This document shows, one piece after another, positions 1-12,100 of a stretch of 64,000 bases of DNA (position 1 is its first letter; the number at the start of each line of letters is the position of its first letter). Location of the stretch: positions 85,145,470-85,209,469 of the forward strand of contig OW121848.1 of NCBI GenBank assembly GCA_933228895.1, read 5' to 3'. The notes beneath the pieces are model-generated. The model did no database searches. It was not told the origin of the DNA and saw only the letters and a list, made by a program, of their open reading frames with translations. The position numbers and the translations under genes were made by a program. The DNA is from Platycnemis pennipes. Lineage: Eukaryota > Arthropoda > Insecta > Odonata > Platycnemididae.

Positions 1-59
1 CAAAACTTCTTTCCTTGAGAAGGAAATATTATGTTTATTTCAATATAAATTTAAATTAC

Positions 60-183
60 CTGGTCATTAGCCTGTACTTCAATTTTATAGCCTGGAGGTA
101 AAAATGTATTGAATCCTACAATGAGTTCTGGATGACCTTTGAAGAGATTTGATACCCGTGCGATGACTCCTGGAGTATCAATA
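60..183 (-). CDS. Sin3A: Sin3 coding exon 6 (second half of PAH1)
   Basis: The exon is 124 nt, bounded by TTTTCAG| and GACCAG|GTAATT. It encodes [18 protein letters not shown] and [18 protein letters not shown], then leaves in phase 0 after ANDQ. This completes PAH1; the rest of the gene is outside the window. Confidence 0.95.
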
Positions 184-3100
184 CTGAAAACAAACAAAAG
201 AAACTCTGTTGTAATTATAAATCATTAAAGAAGCAAAGTAGCAGTCATAACTAATATAATGAATAGCAGAATAATGAATATGTAATTCATGAATAATGTA
301 GAACCAAGAATATTATCATTTAGAGATAAAACTTTTAAAAACATTAATGTGTTACTCAGAAAAGCAATTTCCCTTGCCTTGCCCACCCAGTTCTAAATAA
401 TGTATAAAGTATGCAATGCTCAGGTTATGGGGATTCAGCTCTCCAACATTGAGAAGGGTAACGCGTACACTAGGGTGTCCCTTACTTTCAGACTTCGAAA
501 TTTTTGGATGCTCACCCTCCAATTTTGTTTGAATGACTCTAAAACATGCATTTACAAAATTTTGTTGAGATCGGAGCATTCTAACCTGTGCCGACTTGAG
601 CACGAACTCGCATGAAGAACAAGTCTGGATTTTCCACCCAGCGCTGAGGCCTGAGCTTGTCCTTAGGGGTTGTGCAGAAACTACGATACCAACTCAGGGG
701 GGCGAGGGGGTCGCCTAAAAACCTACGGTCGGTAACGATGGGGAGGGTTCACTCAAAGTACCATAGCTGTCACAATGTGTCTGTTTACGTTTCTTACTCG
801 TCAACATCGTGTCAACAATACTACAGAGTTGGACATGGGGAAGCGTGCGCGGGGTGATTCCTACACGCCAACCTTCTACTTTAACTTGATGTGAAGAGGA
901 GTTTACAAATAATTTGGAAAATCTATTTGATATTGCACATGCCAATGCTCTTCAAATGATCAAATTGGAAGAACACAGGATGTTTTTTACTTCGGCAGTG
1001 AGAGCCAGGACGTAAAGGCTACCTTGCTGGAGTAGACCAAAAGCTCGCGGATAAAGAAGAAAGGGCGAGGCAAAGAAAATTAGAAGAATAGAAAATGAAA
1101 GAGAAACAACTGTGTGCAGAGTTTACATCTTCTGCTGTACCTACTTCTTCATTATCTGAGGATTCAGATAACGCACATCCAAGTTCAGGTGAAATCAACG
1201 CCAGTAAATTTTTAGGAGAGACTTCTGAGAGTACATCAATGCAGAATGCTACAAGGCGTGGTACAAAAGAAATTATCACATCTAAATTAGTAGCTGTCTT
1301 GGATAGATGCCAGCTGAGTGTAAGAGATTCTGTATACATCCTTCAGGTGACAGCAGAGCAACTTGGCCATAATACCGAAGAACTCTCTATTAATAAATCT
1401 TCTATTCATCGAATAAGACAGAAGAAGAGAAGAGAACATTCTGAAACAATTAGATCTGCTTTCAAGAATGATATACCTGCAATTATTACTGTTCATTGGG
1501 ATGGTAAACTGTTGCCTGCATTAAATGTCTGGGACCCAAAAGAAGAAAGACTTCCAATTGTTGTTACATTTGGGGACAGTGAGCAGCTCATCGGGGTTCC
1601 AAAATTACAGCATTCTTCTGGTAAAGAGCAAGCGAAAGTTGTTTGGAACGCATTATGGTATTAGAGTATAGAAGACAATTTACACATTCTCTGCTGTGAC
1701 ACAACTGCATCAACACTGGACCTTTTAATGGAGCATGTGTCTTACTTGAGCAAAATTTGGACAAGGAATTGTTATTTTTTCCGTGCCGTCACCACATATA
1801 TGAACATATTTTACGATGTACATTTGAATGTAAAGTATGTGATGTAACAAGCAGTCCTGACATACCACTTTTTAAAAATTTTGGGGAAAGCTGGGAAAGT
1901 GTCAATGCCAATAATTTTCAAAGTGGCGAAAAGAACATGGAAATATTTTTAGTGAGTCGGAAATCAAAGGAATGCTAAACTTTTATGAAAGTGAATTAGA
2001 TAAACTAACACAGAGAGGTGATTATCGTGAACTCATAGAGCTCTCCCTAATGTTTTTGGGAGGAGACTGGAAAAAAACTAAAAATACGCCTTTCTGGGGC
2101 GATGCATCAAGCTCGATGGATGGCAAGAGCTATTTATTGTTTAAAAATGTTTCTGCTAAGACCACTACTTAAATTATCCAAGGTAAATAAAAAGCCTTAA
2201 GAGATGTATCTCTATTCATTGTAACTATTTATGTCAAACCATGGCTTCAGTGCAGTGCAGCTGTAAAAGTTCCTTATCATGATCTCCGCTTCTTAAAAGT
2301 TCTAAAATCATATGAAAAGATAGATTCCACAATTTCAAAAGTAGCTCTAAAAAAAATTTAGTCACCATATGTGGTATTTATCGGAAGAGTTGTCTGTCCT
2401 ATCACTATTTGATGATGAAGTAGACATACAAATCAAAATCAAAATGGTAGCATATTTAGCCAGAGAGAATCTACACATGGAAAAGAGATATATTCCTCTA
2501 TGTGGAGAATTGGATGGACAATTATGTGGTAAGTTTAATTTTATACTGATTACCATTCTTTCATTTTTAATTCATTAATATAAATCTCCTAATTCAGTCT
2601 TGTCTTCATTTCAGTGAAAACTATAGACGACTTTGTGTCATCCAAAAGCAGAGATCGTTCTCTTGCCTGAAGTTGGACATTAGTTTTATTCAAGAATGTC
2701 CTCCGACATGGACGAGCAACACTTCCGATTTAGAAGCTCAAAGGATAGTTATGGCGTTGAATGCTGTGAATGACAGTGCTGAAAGGGGTGTTAAATTAAT
2801 GCAAGATTTTCATGGACTACTGACGGTACATGAAGAGCAAAAGCAATTTGTTTGTGTTCAAGAGCAGTGCAGACTGTACCCAGATTGCAAGAAAGAAACA
2901 CTGAAAAGAAAATATCCACACAATACTAAAAACTAAAGAATACTGAAAACAACAATAGTCTAAAAAGTGAAAACGTATTAAATTGTAACATAAAATTATA
3001 TATGAAATATGTATCAATAGCTTTTTCCCTGACTTTAACCTACAAACCTATTATTCCTAATATTCAAATTTCAAGCTCAAGTTGGCACGGGTTATTATAG

Positions 3101-6100
3101 GCCTATTGAGATGAAATTTTGTTATTGAGTAAATCTGACCCAATGGAAAATATTTAGGGGGTGAGCCCAAAAAAATTCGCAGATTTTTTTTTGCAAAATA
3201 AGGGACAGCCTAGCATACAACTCTGATAACGTATTTGTTCGTTTGACTTGAGTCATCCCCTGACAACCCATTCGCACTACTAGACCAGTTAGTTGGTTTT
3301 GGACATTTGAGTGAAGGCAATAGGTGGGAAGGGAGGGGGCTATCGGGAGAACAGGAAAACAAAATACACACTGCCTTGAGATGCAGCATAAGATGGAAGT
3401 CTAACAGAGAGGAGGAAATGGAACACATATTGGTTTCCTTGAGTGCTAATGGCAGGAACAAGGCAGGGACTTCAAAGTATGATTCTTATAATCCCCTTCC
3501 ACAGATCATTTCAGACTGGAGAACATCATGCAGGGATAAAGGGACAATTATTTCCCTGTCGGAGAGAGAGAGAGGAAAAGCATGGCTCATGAAGGTTGTG
3601 CTGCCAGTTCATTAGTAGCAGAGGATTTAACAAAAACTTCCACTTTTCACTGTTGGGAAATGGTAAACTTTATTTATCCGAGACTGTTTAAAGGCCATAG
3701 GCAAGCAATTATCATTGAAACAACTAACAAAAAATTAGCTGGACAACATCGAAACTAACATGGGTACTAATATTGACAATGGAGAGAAAACAGATGATGA
3801 ATGACAACTTAAGATAAATAAATGAAAATCTTTTTTATCCTAAGTAGTACATTAAGAACACCATACACTGTATTTGTGCAAATTGAAGACCCTTATGGAA
3901 AAAGACAGCCCCCCACTTTTGGGGGGTTGTCTTTTCCATATGGGTAAAAATTTCATTTTGAAGCTTCTACAGTAGAACCTCTATTTTACGAAGTTGAAGG
4001 GACCCAAAAATTTGAGCTTTGTAAATCAGAGGGTTTGTTAATTGGAGGTTATCTTCCACTAAATCCTCTGCCTCCAGAACTGATGTGTCACCAAAACCAG
4101 CTGATCTCCAAGAGTAGGAAATAGTTTTTGCGGTGACTATCTCATGCTCTGGCAATGTCCATGGAGGCACATCATGCACATAAGAGGCTTGATCTGCGAC
4201 AAATGTATGTCTACTAAAACTCTGCTGACAGGAATGCGAGTGTACTTTCAATGCAATTAAAGACTAAACTATACTTAACTTGTCAAATAATTAGGTTAGG
4301 GTTGAAATCAAACTAATTACTATAACCAATAATAGTCATCTGCTCATTCAGGGAAAAAACAGATATTACGTGAAATTCTCTGTGTGCCATGTATCTACAT
4401 CAAATTCAAAGGATTTAAAAATTATACCTCAATTGTATTGATTTACTGTATAGCATAGGCGTTATTCCTAAGGCTGGGAGACTCACTTTAATGAAAGGTA
4501 ATGAAACACAACCATGAATTCCAAAAAAACAATTTTCTACAAATTTATAATAGTATGAACTTGGCTGTTGCAACTGGATAAGTTCTTGTAGCTGTTCAGT
4601 TGGTAGATCTCAAAATAAGGGAAATAACTCATAAGAGAATTAACTCATCCCGCGGAGTATTTTATGCATATGCAGTTATGCATTAATTTATGAAAGGGAA
4701 ATATTTAGTGCTAGTCGATTTGTGTTTAAAGAAGCCATTTTAACATGGGAAAGCCAGGGATGCATTTTAACTAGGAAAGTTCAAAACAAAGTTCCAACTG
4801 ACCCAGTATATTTCAGTAAAAAGACCAGGAAATGCCTTTTTTGAAGAAAGCCTATAGCTTGAAATACATTTAATAATATTTTGCAGCTGATGAAAGTCAA
4901 TTTTAGAAATTTACTCAGTTAATTTGAAATCCCCTCTTTTTTAATATGCGTTCTACAGTGCTGACATCTAGTGGTGATTTACGAGATATATTTACTCGAG
5001 GCTACAGAAAGCATTCACGATCACAAATTCTTACCTAATGATGTAAAACACTTCTAATGAAAAATTAAGTAATCAAATTGCATCAAGATTTGAATATAAG
5101 TTATTTATTATTGAGAAATTAGTATTTTTTAATGAAACTAAGCTCCACGACAGCTGCAACAAAGAACATCTTACAAGAATGCTATATTCAAGTGAAAGAC
5201 AGAAAAAAGTTCCGAATTGGGGTTGCGGCGGCTACCTTAAAGCTAATTTGAAATAATTCTAGAGAAAATGTGGATCCTTTGTGACGACAAGTTAGGTATT
5301 CGCAATGCACAAAATGATAGAAAAGGAATAGAAATTACCAAGTACTAATCCGATTATTTTATGAACTGGGGCAATGTTTTCGGGAAGTAGGCGTCGTGCC
5401 ATGCTTCTTTGAACATTTTTTCCTTGGATCATATAATTAGGATTGAATTGCGATTTGGATGATCAGTCTCTGGGATTTTTGCTAGTTTAAGCCCTTCAAA
5501 AATCACTATGCTCACATTCGATTTTTCCACATTTTCTCATATGAAATACTTGGACCGAGGGCCCTCTCAACATGGCCTATCTGGCTTCAGCTGCTCCTGT
5601 CGCGGTATACAGCGATCGTTATTCCATTGTACTGAGTTCAGTGCTACAAAATCCTTTCAAAAACTTCGTAAAACAGAGGTCAATCACTCCTAGGGACCAG
5701 CCTCTCACTTAGTAAATCAGTAAAATCGAGGTTTGAAAATAGAGGCCATTTTACATGGTTTTCCTATATACAAAGATCGGGACAGGCGGAATGGTTTGTA
5801 AATTGGTGTCATTTCGTAAATTAGAGGTTCGTAAAAAAGAGGTTCTACTGTACTTAGCTAATAGTTTGAACATGGACTGAAAGTATTCAACAAACAATAT
5901 TGGACTGAACCAGAATTATTGTAAATGTTCACCCAACCTCCTTAGCATTTAGATGTGAGACTCAGGCTTAGCAATCAACTGCTGGGTATAAATGCACCTG
6001 TATGGGATCGATCTCCCTTATCAGCAGAAAATTAGACTGATTTGTAATGTTGCTCTAAATCCTATGAGCTAACATTCTTTCAGTTTATGCTGCAATTATG

Positions 6101-9100
6101 GAAAACTGAATTGATTTCTCTGATCGGTGGAAACTATGATGCATTCTTGACTGTATGAGACCCAAATTTTTGGCAGGAAATGGGGGATGAACTGTACACA
6201 AGTAACACCCTTTTGGTGTAAAATGTCAGCTTTAAAAAATTCATAATGCTAGCTAGCCACAAGCTAACATTTGTTAATGATTGATATGTAAATATATATG
6301 ATTTGTATCATTTGCAAAATGGGGTCGTTTACCATATTTTTTTTATTGCCGAATCTGATAGAGTTTGTAAAATGAAAAGACCCGTATTTTTCCGTTTTTC
6401 GATCCGACAATTATTTCCCGAGTTATAAGCGGCGAAAAACTGATGTTTTTAACCCTTTCGGAAAAATGGGCGTGGTGCAATCCCTGACGTATATCGACTT
6501 CGTCGAATCAGAACTGAGCCCGCGAAGCTACTTTGCCTTATCGCAATGGGGGGGACACAGCTGACTCGGCCAATGGGAATGATTGCGACAGCAGATGTGC
6601 GAGCAGACCTTCCGAGAATTCCCCTCCACTCCCTTCCTCTCCCCTGAAAGCAGTCAAGGACGGGAGGAAAATGACATCAATGTTATCACAGCTGCCTCTT
6701 CGGTGGGCGTCACCTTTTGCTTATTTTAATTTTTGATTTACGAGTGAATGGTTGTAGTTAGAAGATTAATTTTTTCACTAAAATTCTTTTTTTGTTTCCA
6801 TCTAACGATTTCGTGTACAAAATTGCGATTTCGGTTCCGAGTAAACGCCCCCATTGTTTTTCTTGATTCTTTGCTCAACAAAATTCTAATATCTCTGTTG
6901 TAGGATATATGTGGTCAAACTATAAACAAGACAGTTAAAAGTTAAAACTTTTCACTGAAGATTTAGGGCAGAACTAATACACAAGCATATGTAGTATCAA
7001 AAACATGGTTTGCACTTATTTCATCTATTTTCCTTTCTTACTGTTGTACAGAAATTTTACTTACCTTTGGGATTTGAATTCTTTCATTATATCCAAAAAG
7101 TCATTGTAGACTTGGGGCTGATTCCCAAATCTGTATTTGACCTGGTCCAAGTACGAAAGAGCATCTTCAACCTTTAGCCGCTGAAACTGCTGTTGCTGCC
7201 CAGCAGTTGGTTGCTGACTACTAACAGATGTAGCATGAACCTGATTTAAAAAGGAAAAAAAAACATTAAACTTTGACACAACACATGCCCGTATTAAGAA
7301 CAGGAAATGATATCGAGGCAGATCAAATGGTTTTAGTTTGGGTAGTGGATAGCAAGGGCCTAGCCACGTTGCCACAGCAGTTCCTGTGAGATCACCAAAG
7401 ATAAGCAATGCTGGGCCGAGACAGAGGTTGGATGGGTTACCCTCCTCCATACCTCTACCGTGGTGCTTTTGTCCCCTGTCTGCAAGTGGCAGGCAGGTTA
7501 AATTAGGTTGGCACAATGGATCTAAAGAGGTCTAACTGCCAAGGGGGTTCCAGAAGGCCCCTGCCCACCCCTCCAATTTATTTTATTAATTAGGGTAGCA
7601 GATTGAAAATTGAACTGCAGTGATAGGCCAGACAGAGAGCGCATCAATGAACATAAAGACATTTTAATCGACATACCGAGGAGAATATTATATAACCAGG
7701 ATGAAGGTATCAAGTATGCCTCATATACTGAGAGCAGTAAATTTGACGAGAGAAATACAAGAACTTCCTCCACCATATTTGTTCACCTTTGTTCGTGTGA
7801 AGGTTTAACAATTTCCATTACAGGAGAGAAACACTTAGTATACAACTGACCATGGTTTTGGAAATTTATCCCATCGTCAGACCATGATGAGGGCATTCTA
7901 CTATAAAATTGGCATCCAGTTGCATGCTGCGCAATAATATGTGAACATTCTACAAATCATTTCTCTTCTGTGATGGAAGGTGATACTCATCATTTCCTCC
8001 ATGTTAATGCTGATTCTCTTATGTATTAATTATTTAGTAGTTATGTGTCAAGGTTTGACTGAAATTATTTATAATTTATAAATAGGAAGTCATCCCTATC
8101 CTGGCCAATGAGTTCTGCAACGAGACATCAAGGGCCAATGTAAGGGTGGCAAAAATACTTCTAACCAACTTTGACCTGGAGATGACTGCAGAACAGCAGG
8201 AAAAACCATTATTGTGAAAGATATCTTATCCAGACAAAGAACCAGATGAAACAGATGCTTCATTCCTTCATCTTAGATTCTGTTAGTCATACAATGTCTG
8301 TCCTCCCAGACAGGCTACGACAACAGGCAAATTTAATTTTTTTACACCACACCACCGGAACGGCTATATAGCCATTAAAATCATGCTTACTATCAGAAGA
8401 AGCGTATTATTTTATCTTATTACTTATCTCAGTGTATCTTATTTCTTATAGGTGAATATATTTGCTGCGGGTGATGCATTGACAGCATCAACATATGGTG
8501 TTCAATTCCACTACTCCTCGTCCTCCCTTCACATCCTTGCAATAGGGATAGAGGTGGGAGGAAAATTTACATTGCACATGCAGTAAGCTCATTAAAAATA
8601 GCTTACAATGTATTGATAAAAATCAGAATTTATGTGAAACAACAGTCGCACCAGAATGACTAACTAGGGGAGCTACAAACCTCTGCTGAAACCAGCATTT
8701 TTCTGTGTCTAGAGCACACTGATACCATATTCATATAAGTATAAGACATCCCCTCATTTTGGAGTTAAAAGTTAAAAAATGACAAAATGAATACTATCAT
8801 CAGGGTGGCTACTGAGACCCAATTTTTAAATTATCTGACTTTTCCCTGATTGACTTACCAATTTCCCTGACTGATCACCAAAAGAGCTCCTATTATCGGA
8901 ATATTTTATTTCTGCTGAATAAATTTTTGTCAAAACTCAGAAAATGAGAAAAGCTGAAATCAATACATTAAAAGCTACCAGTATACCCTAGTGAAAAAGT
9001 ATATTAAACCTTCATAAGTTAAACCCTCGTCCAAGTTATAAACACTTTTCACACACTTTCCGCGGCCATATATCGTATTTCCATGGCCGTGTACGTTTCC

Positions 9101-12100
9101 TTTGGTAAAATTACAATGACGATATCTAATTCTTCAAGAAAGAGGTAGAGTGTTGTGGTAGTTCTGGGAAGTTGAGGATTACTGAAAAGGCATTGTAGGG
9201 AAAGTTAATGACTAATGTACTGGCGGAATTCGATACAGGTATCGCTAAGGTGCACGAAAAATACAAACCAAAGCCAAGTTGTTGGACTGGATGAAATCGG
9301 ATGGCACGAGTTTGAGAAGCGAATAACAATTTGATTAACGTGGTTATAACCCCTTGATGGTAAGAGGGAACCAAAAATTAAAAAAATATTTGTATAACAA
9401 ACATAACATAATCGCACCAATGCGAATGAAAACAGGAGGCAATTAGCAACGGCAGCATCGTATTCAGGAATGTCATATTTGAGGTGGTTTGTGACATGAC
9501 TAAATTGCTTCGAGAGGGAGCTAAGGGGACCATTCAATAATCACGTTGAGCATGAAATGAGGGGAGGATGACTGTTCTTACTGTCTCATGAACGGGGGCA
9601 TGGGAATCGAAGATGATCTTATGTAAGATTTTGTTTACACGTGTGATCGTACTTGTATAACCATTCTAATAATCATCATCTCGTATTTTTAGAACTGCAA
9701 GCACGTATTTACTACGAGCTAGTGTGCTCCAGCTGCCTCTAGATCTGAGTCTCAGGGCCAGTTTCACCAACAAAGATAATCTTTTTAACTTGGTTGATCC
9801 CAAAATTAACCGAGTTAATGTGACTTTTCTGTTTCACCAGTACCATTAACTCGGTTTTGGGGCATAATCTCGGTTAATATTTTTAACGGAGGTTTTCGCC
9901 AGGTGAAAGGTTATTATCCAAGATAATCCTGTAAAGCAACATGGCGGGCAGGCGATTTCATGAGCTACTTTTAGATATTACTCAAATTTGAGCTCCATTA
10001 TCATTATTTAGGATAATCACTAGGTGGATTAAGGAACGCGCTAATTGATTTGAACCCAAAAGCTGAGATTTTATTTATCCTGAGTTAATAAACGCTATGA
10101 AAAGCACTTAGCAACAATTCAGGTGAAGTCTTCTCGGGATTTCCAACGGGTTAAATATTTATGTAACACCAACGTTTCCACGGACGACTAGTCAATCGTC
10201 CTCAGGGTGGCATCTTCACTCGCCCTGAAGATGATGGACGAGTCGTCCATGGTATTACATAAAGGATAAATAAAAACAAATAGTACGTATCTAACCCCTA
10301 AAACACTACCTTATTTAAATGTAAATAATACACTTCTCATAATAGATACTCCTACACACTTCAAATATAATTAAACATATTTTATAACCTCATGAATTCT
10401 TGCTGAGTAATCAGGGAACGTCATAGCCACATACGGTCATGGAAACGATTTGCCCGTCGCTACAGCCAGTCGGAATCGAATTGTAAAATATCTATATAAT
10501 TATAAACATGTATACCTAAGGTTGATCAAGTATCTCTTGTCACAGAAATTGCTTCTATCGTCGTCGTGTCCGATCTTTCATAATCACGTCTGGTGAGGTT
10601 TAATGTAATATGTAATTGCTCCAGCGTCTTTCTTAATAAATTACAATAGGATTCACATAAAAATGGTTCATTTTGTACCAGGCCTAGCATGCCTCGATCT
10701 CTATTTCTACTCTCTTGTAGCTTTCTCCGGCAAAATTGTGGCTGCCACAACAACAATGTAGCAGATGGGAAAATGAAACCATACCGATCTATTATTTATA
10801 GCTCAACTTCACTTCAGATAAACTTAAACATCAATATCTAGAAAGCTTTGTATAATGAATATTATAATTACTACATATACACCATACTTTATTTCATCTA
10901 TCACGTATCACTTCTGAACAAGGCAGAAGTAGTAAACAAACCATTCCGACCATCGATACAGCTGCATTGGTCGGAAATCTATTGCGAATCGATATGTACT
11001 ATCGATAGGCCTACCATTGCGCAGCCTTTCTGCGCATAACATTCAAGGAATTAATTCGAATGATCACTCGCCCTGTAAAACGCCCTAAGCGGAAGCAATT
11101 TCAGGTTATCACTTAAATTCATTCGCATGATAATTCACCGTGCCAAGCGGCCTTGACACCAATGATAAGGACGAAGGAAATGCTAAGTTTTAAGTGATCG
11201 AAAGGTTCCTATAATAGCAGTTACTGTACATTTTCGAGATGCTGTAAATAAAGGCAATGTAATTTACGTTCATTCCAGTATTTTATTTCTGTATCTCCTA
11301 AACATAACAGTAAAGACAATAAGTGATATCTTAGGGGAGATGTTTAGTAGAACTAGGAAATATCTTATAAACATGACGTGTTTATACATTCCATGTAATG
11401 TCTCGGGAACAAATAAAATATTATATTATTACACATAGATGATTTTTGGAAGTGATTATAAATGTTTTCTAGATATACGTAGAAGATAATGTAGATGTTT
11501 CGTGGACGTTTAGTTAATATTTTGTCCTTCATGGGTCCATTGGAAAAGCCTATAGTTACAATAAGCATGAGGTCAGCTGAATTGCAAATCGGTTAAGCAC
11601 TTTTATTTTTTTGTTGACGTCAGGAGTATGAGAAATTTACTAACCTAAACGTTCTCAGAGAAATCTCGGTTTCATAAAACTGAGGTAATAATAACAGTGG
11701 TGGAACGCAAACGAGAGATTATCGAAATAATAATATTAACAGAGATAATGTAAACTGCAATAATGGGTAATATTACCGTTGTGGTGAAACTGGCCCTCCG
11801 AAGTTAAAAAAAAACGCGAGGTAAAATTTACCGAACAACATAGCCTCGGATTCCTTGTGATGAGCAGAATACATGTGATCGTGAATTTTAACACTACTAG
11901 GCAAATACAGTAGAACCTCTATTTTACGAAGTTGAAGGGATGCAAAAATTTGAGCTTTGTAAATTGGAGGTTATCTTCGACTAACTCCTCTGTCTCCGGA
12001 ACTGATGTGTCAACAAAACCAGCTGATCTCGAACAGTTGGAAATAGTTTTTGCGGTGACACTCCCATGCTCTGGCAACACCTTCCACAGCATGGAGCAAT

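Noticed and set aside
3307..3615. A 102-codon frame ([11 protein letters not shown]...)
   Set aside because: No recognisable family, no neighbouring exon in phase and no transposon ends around it.
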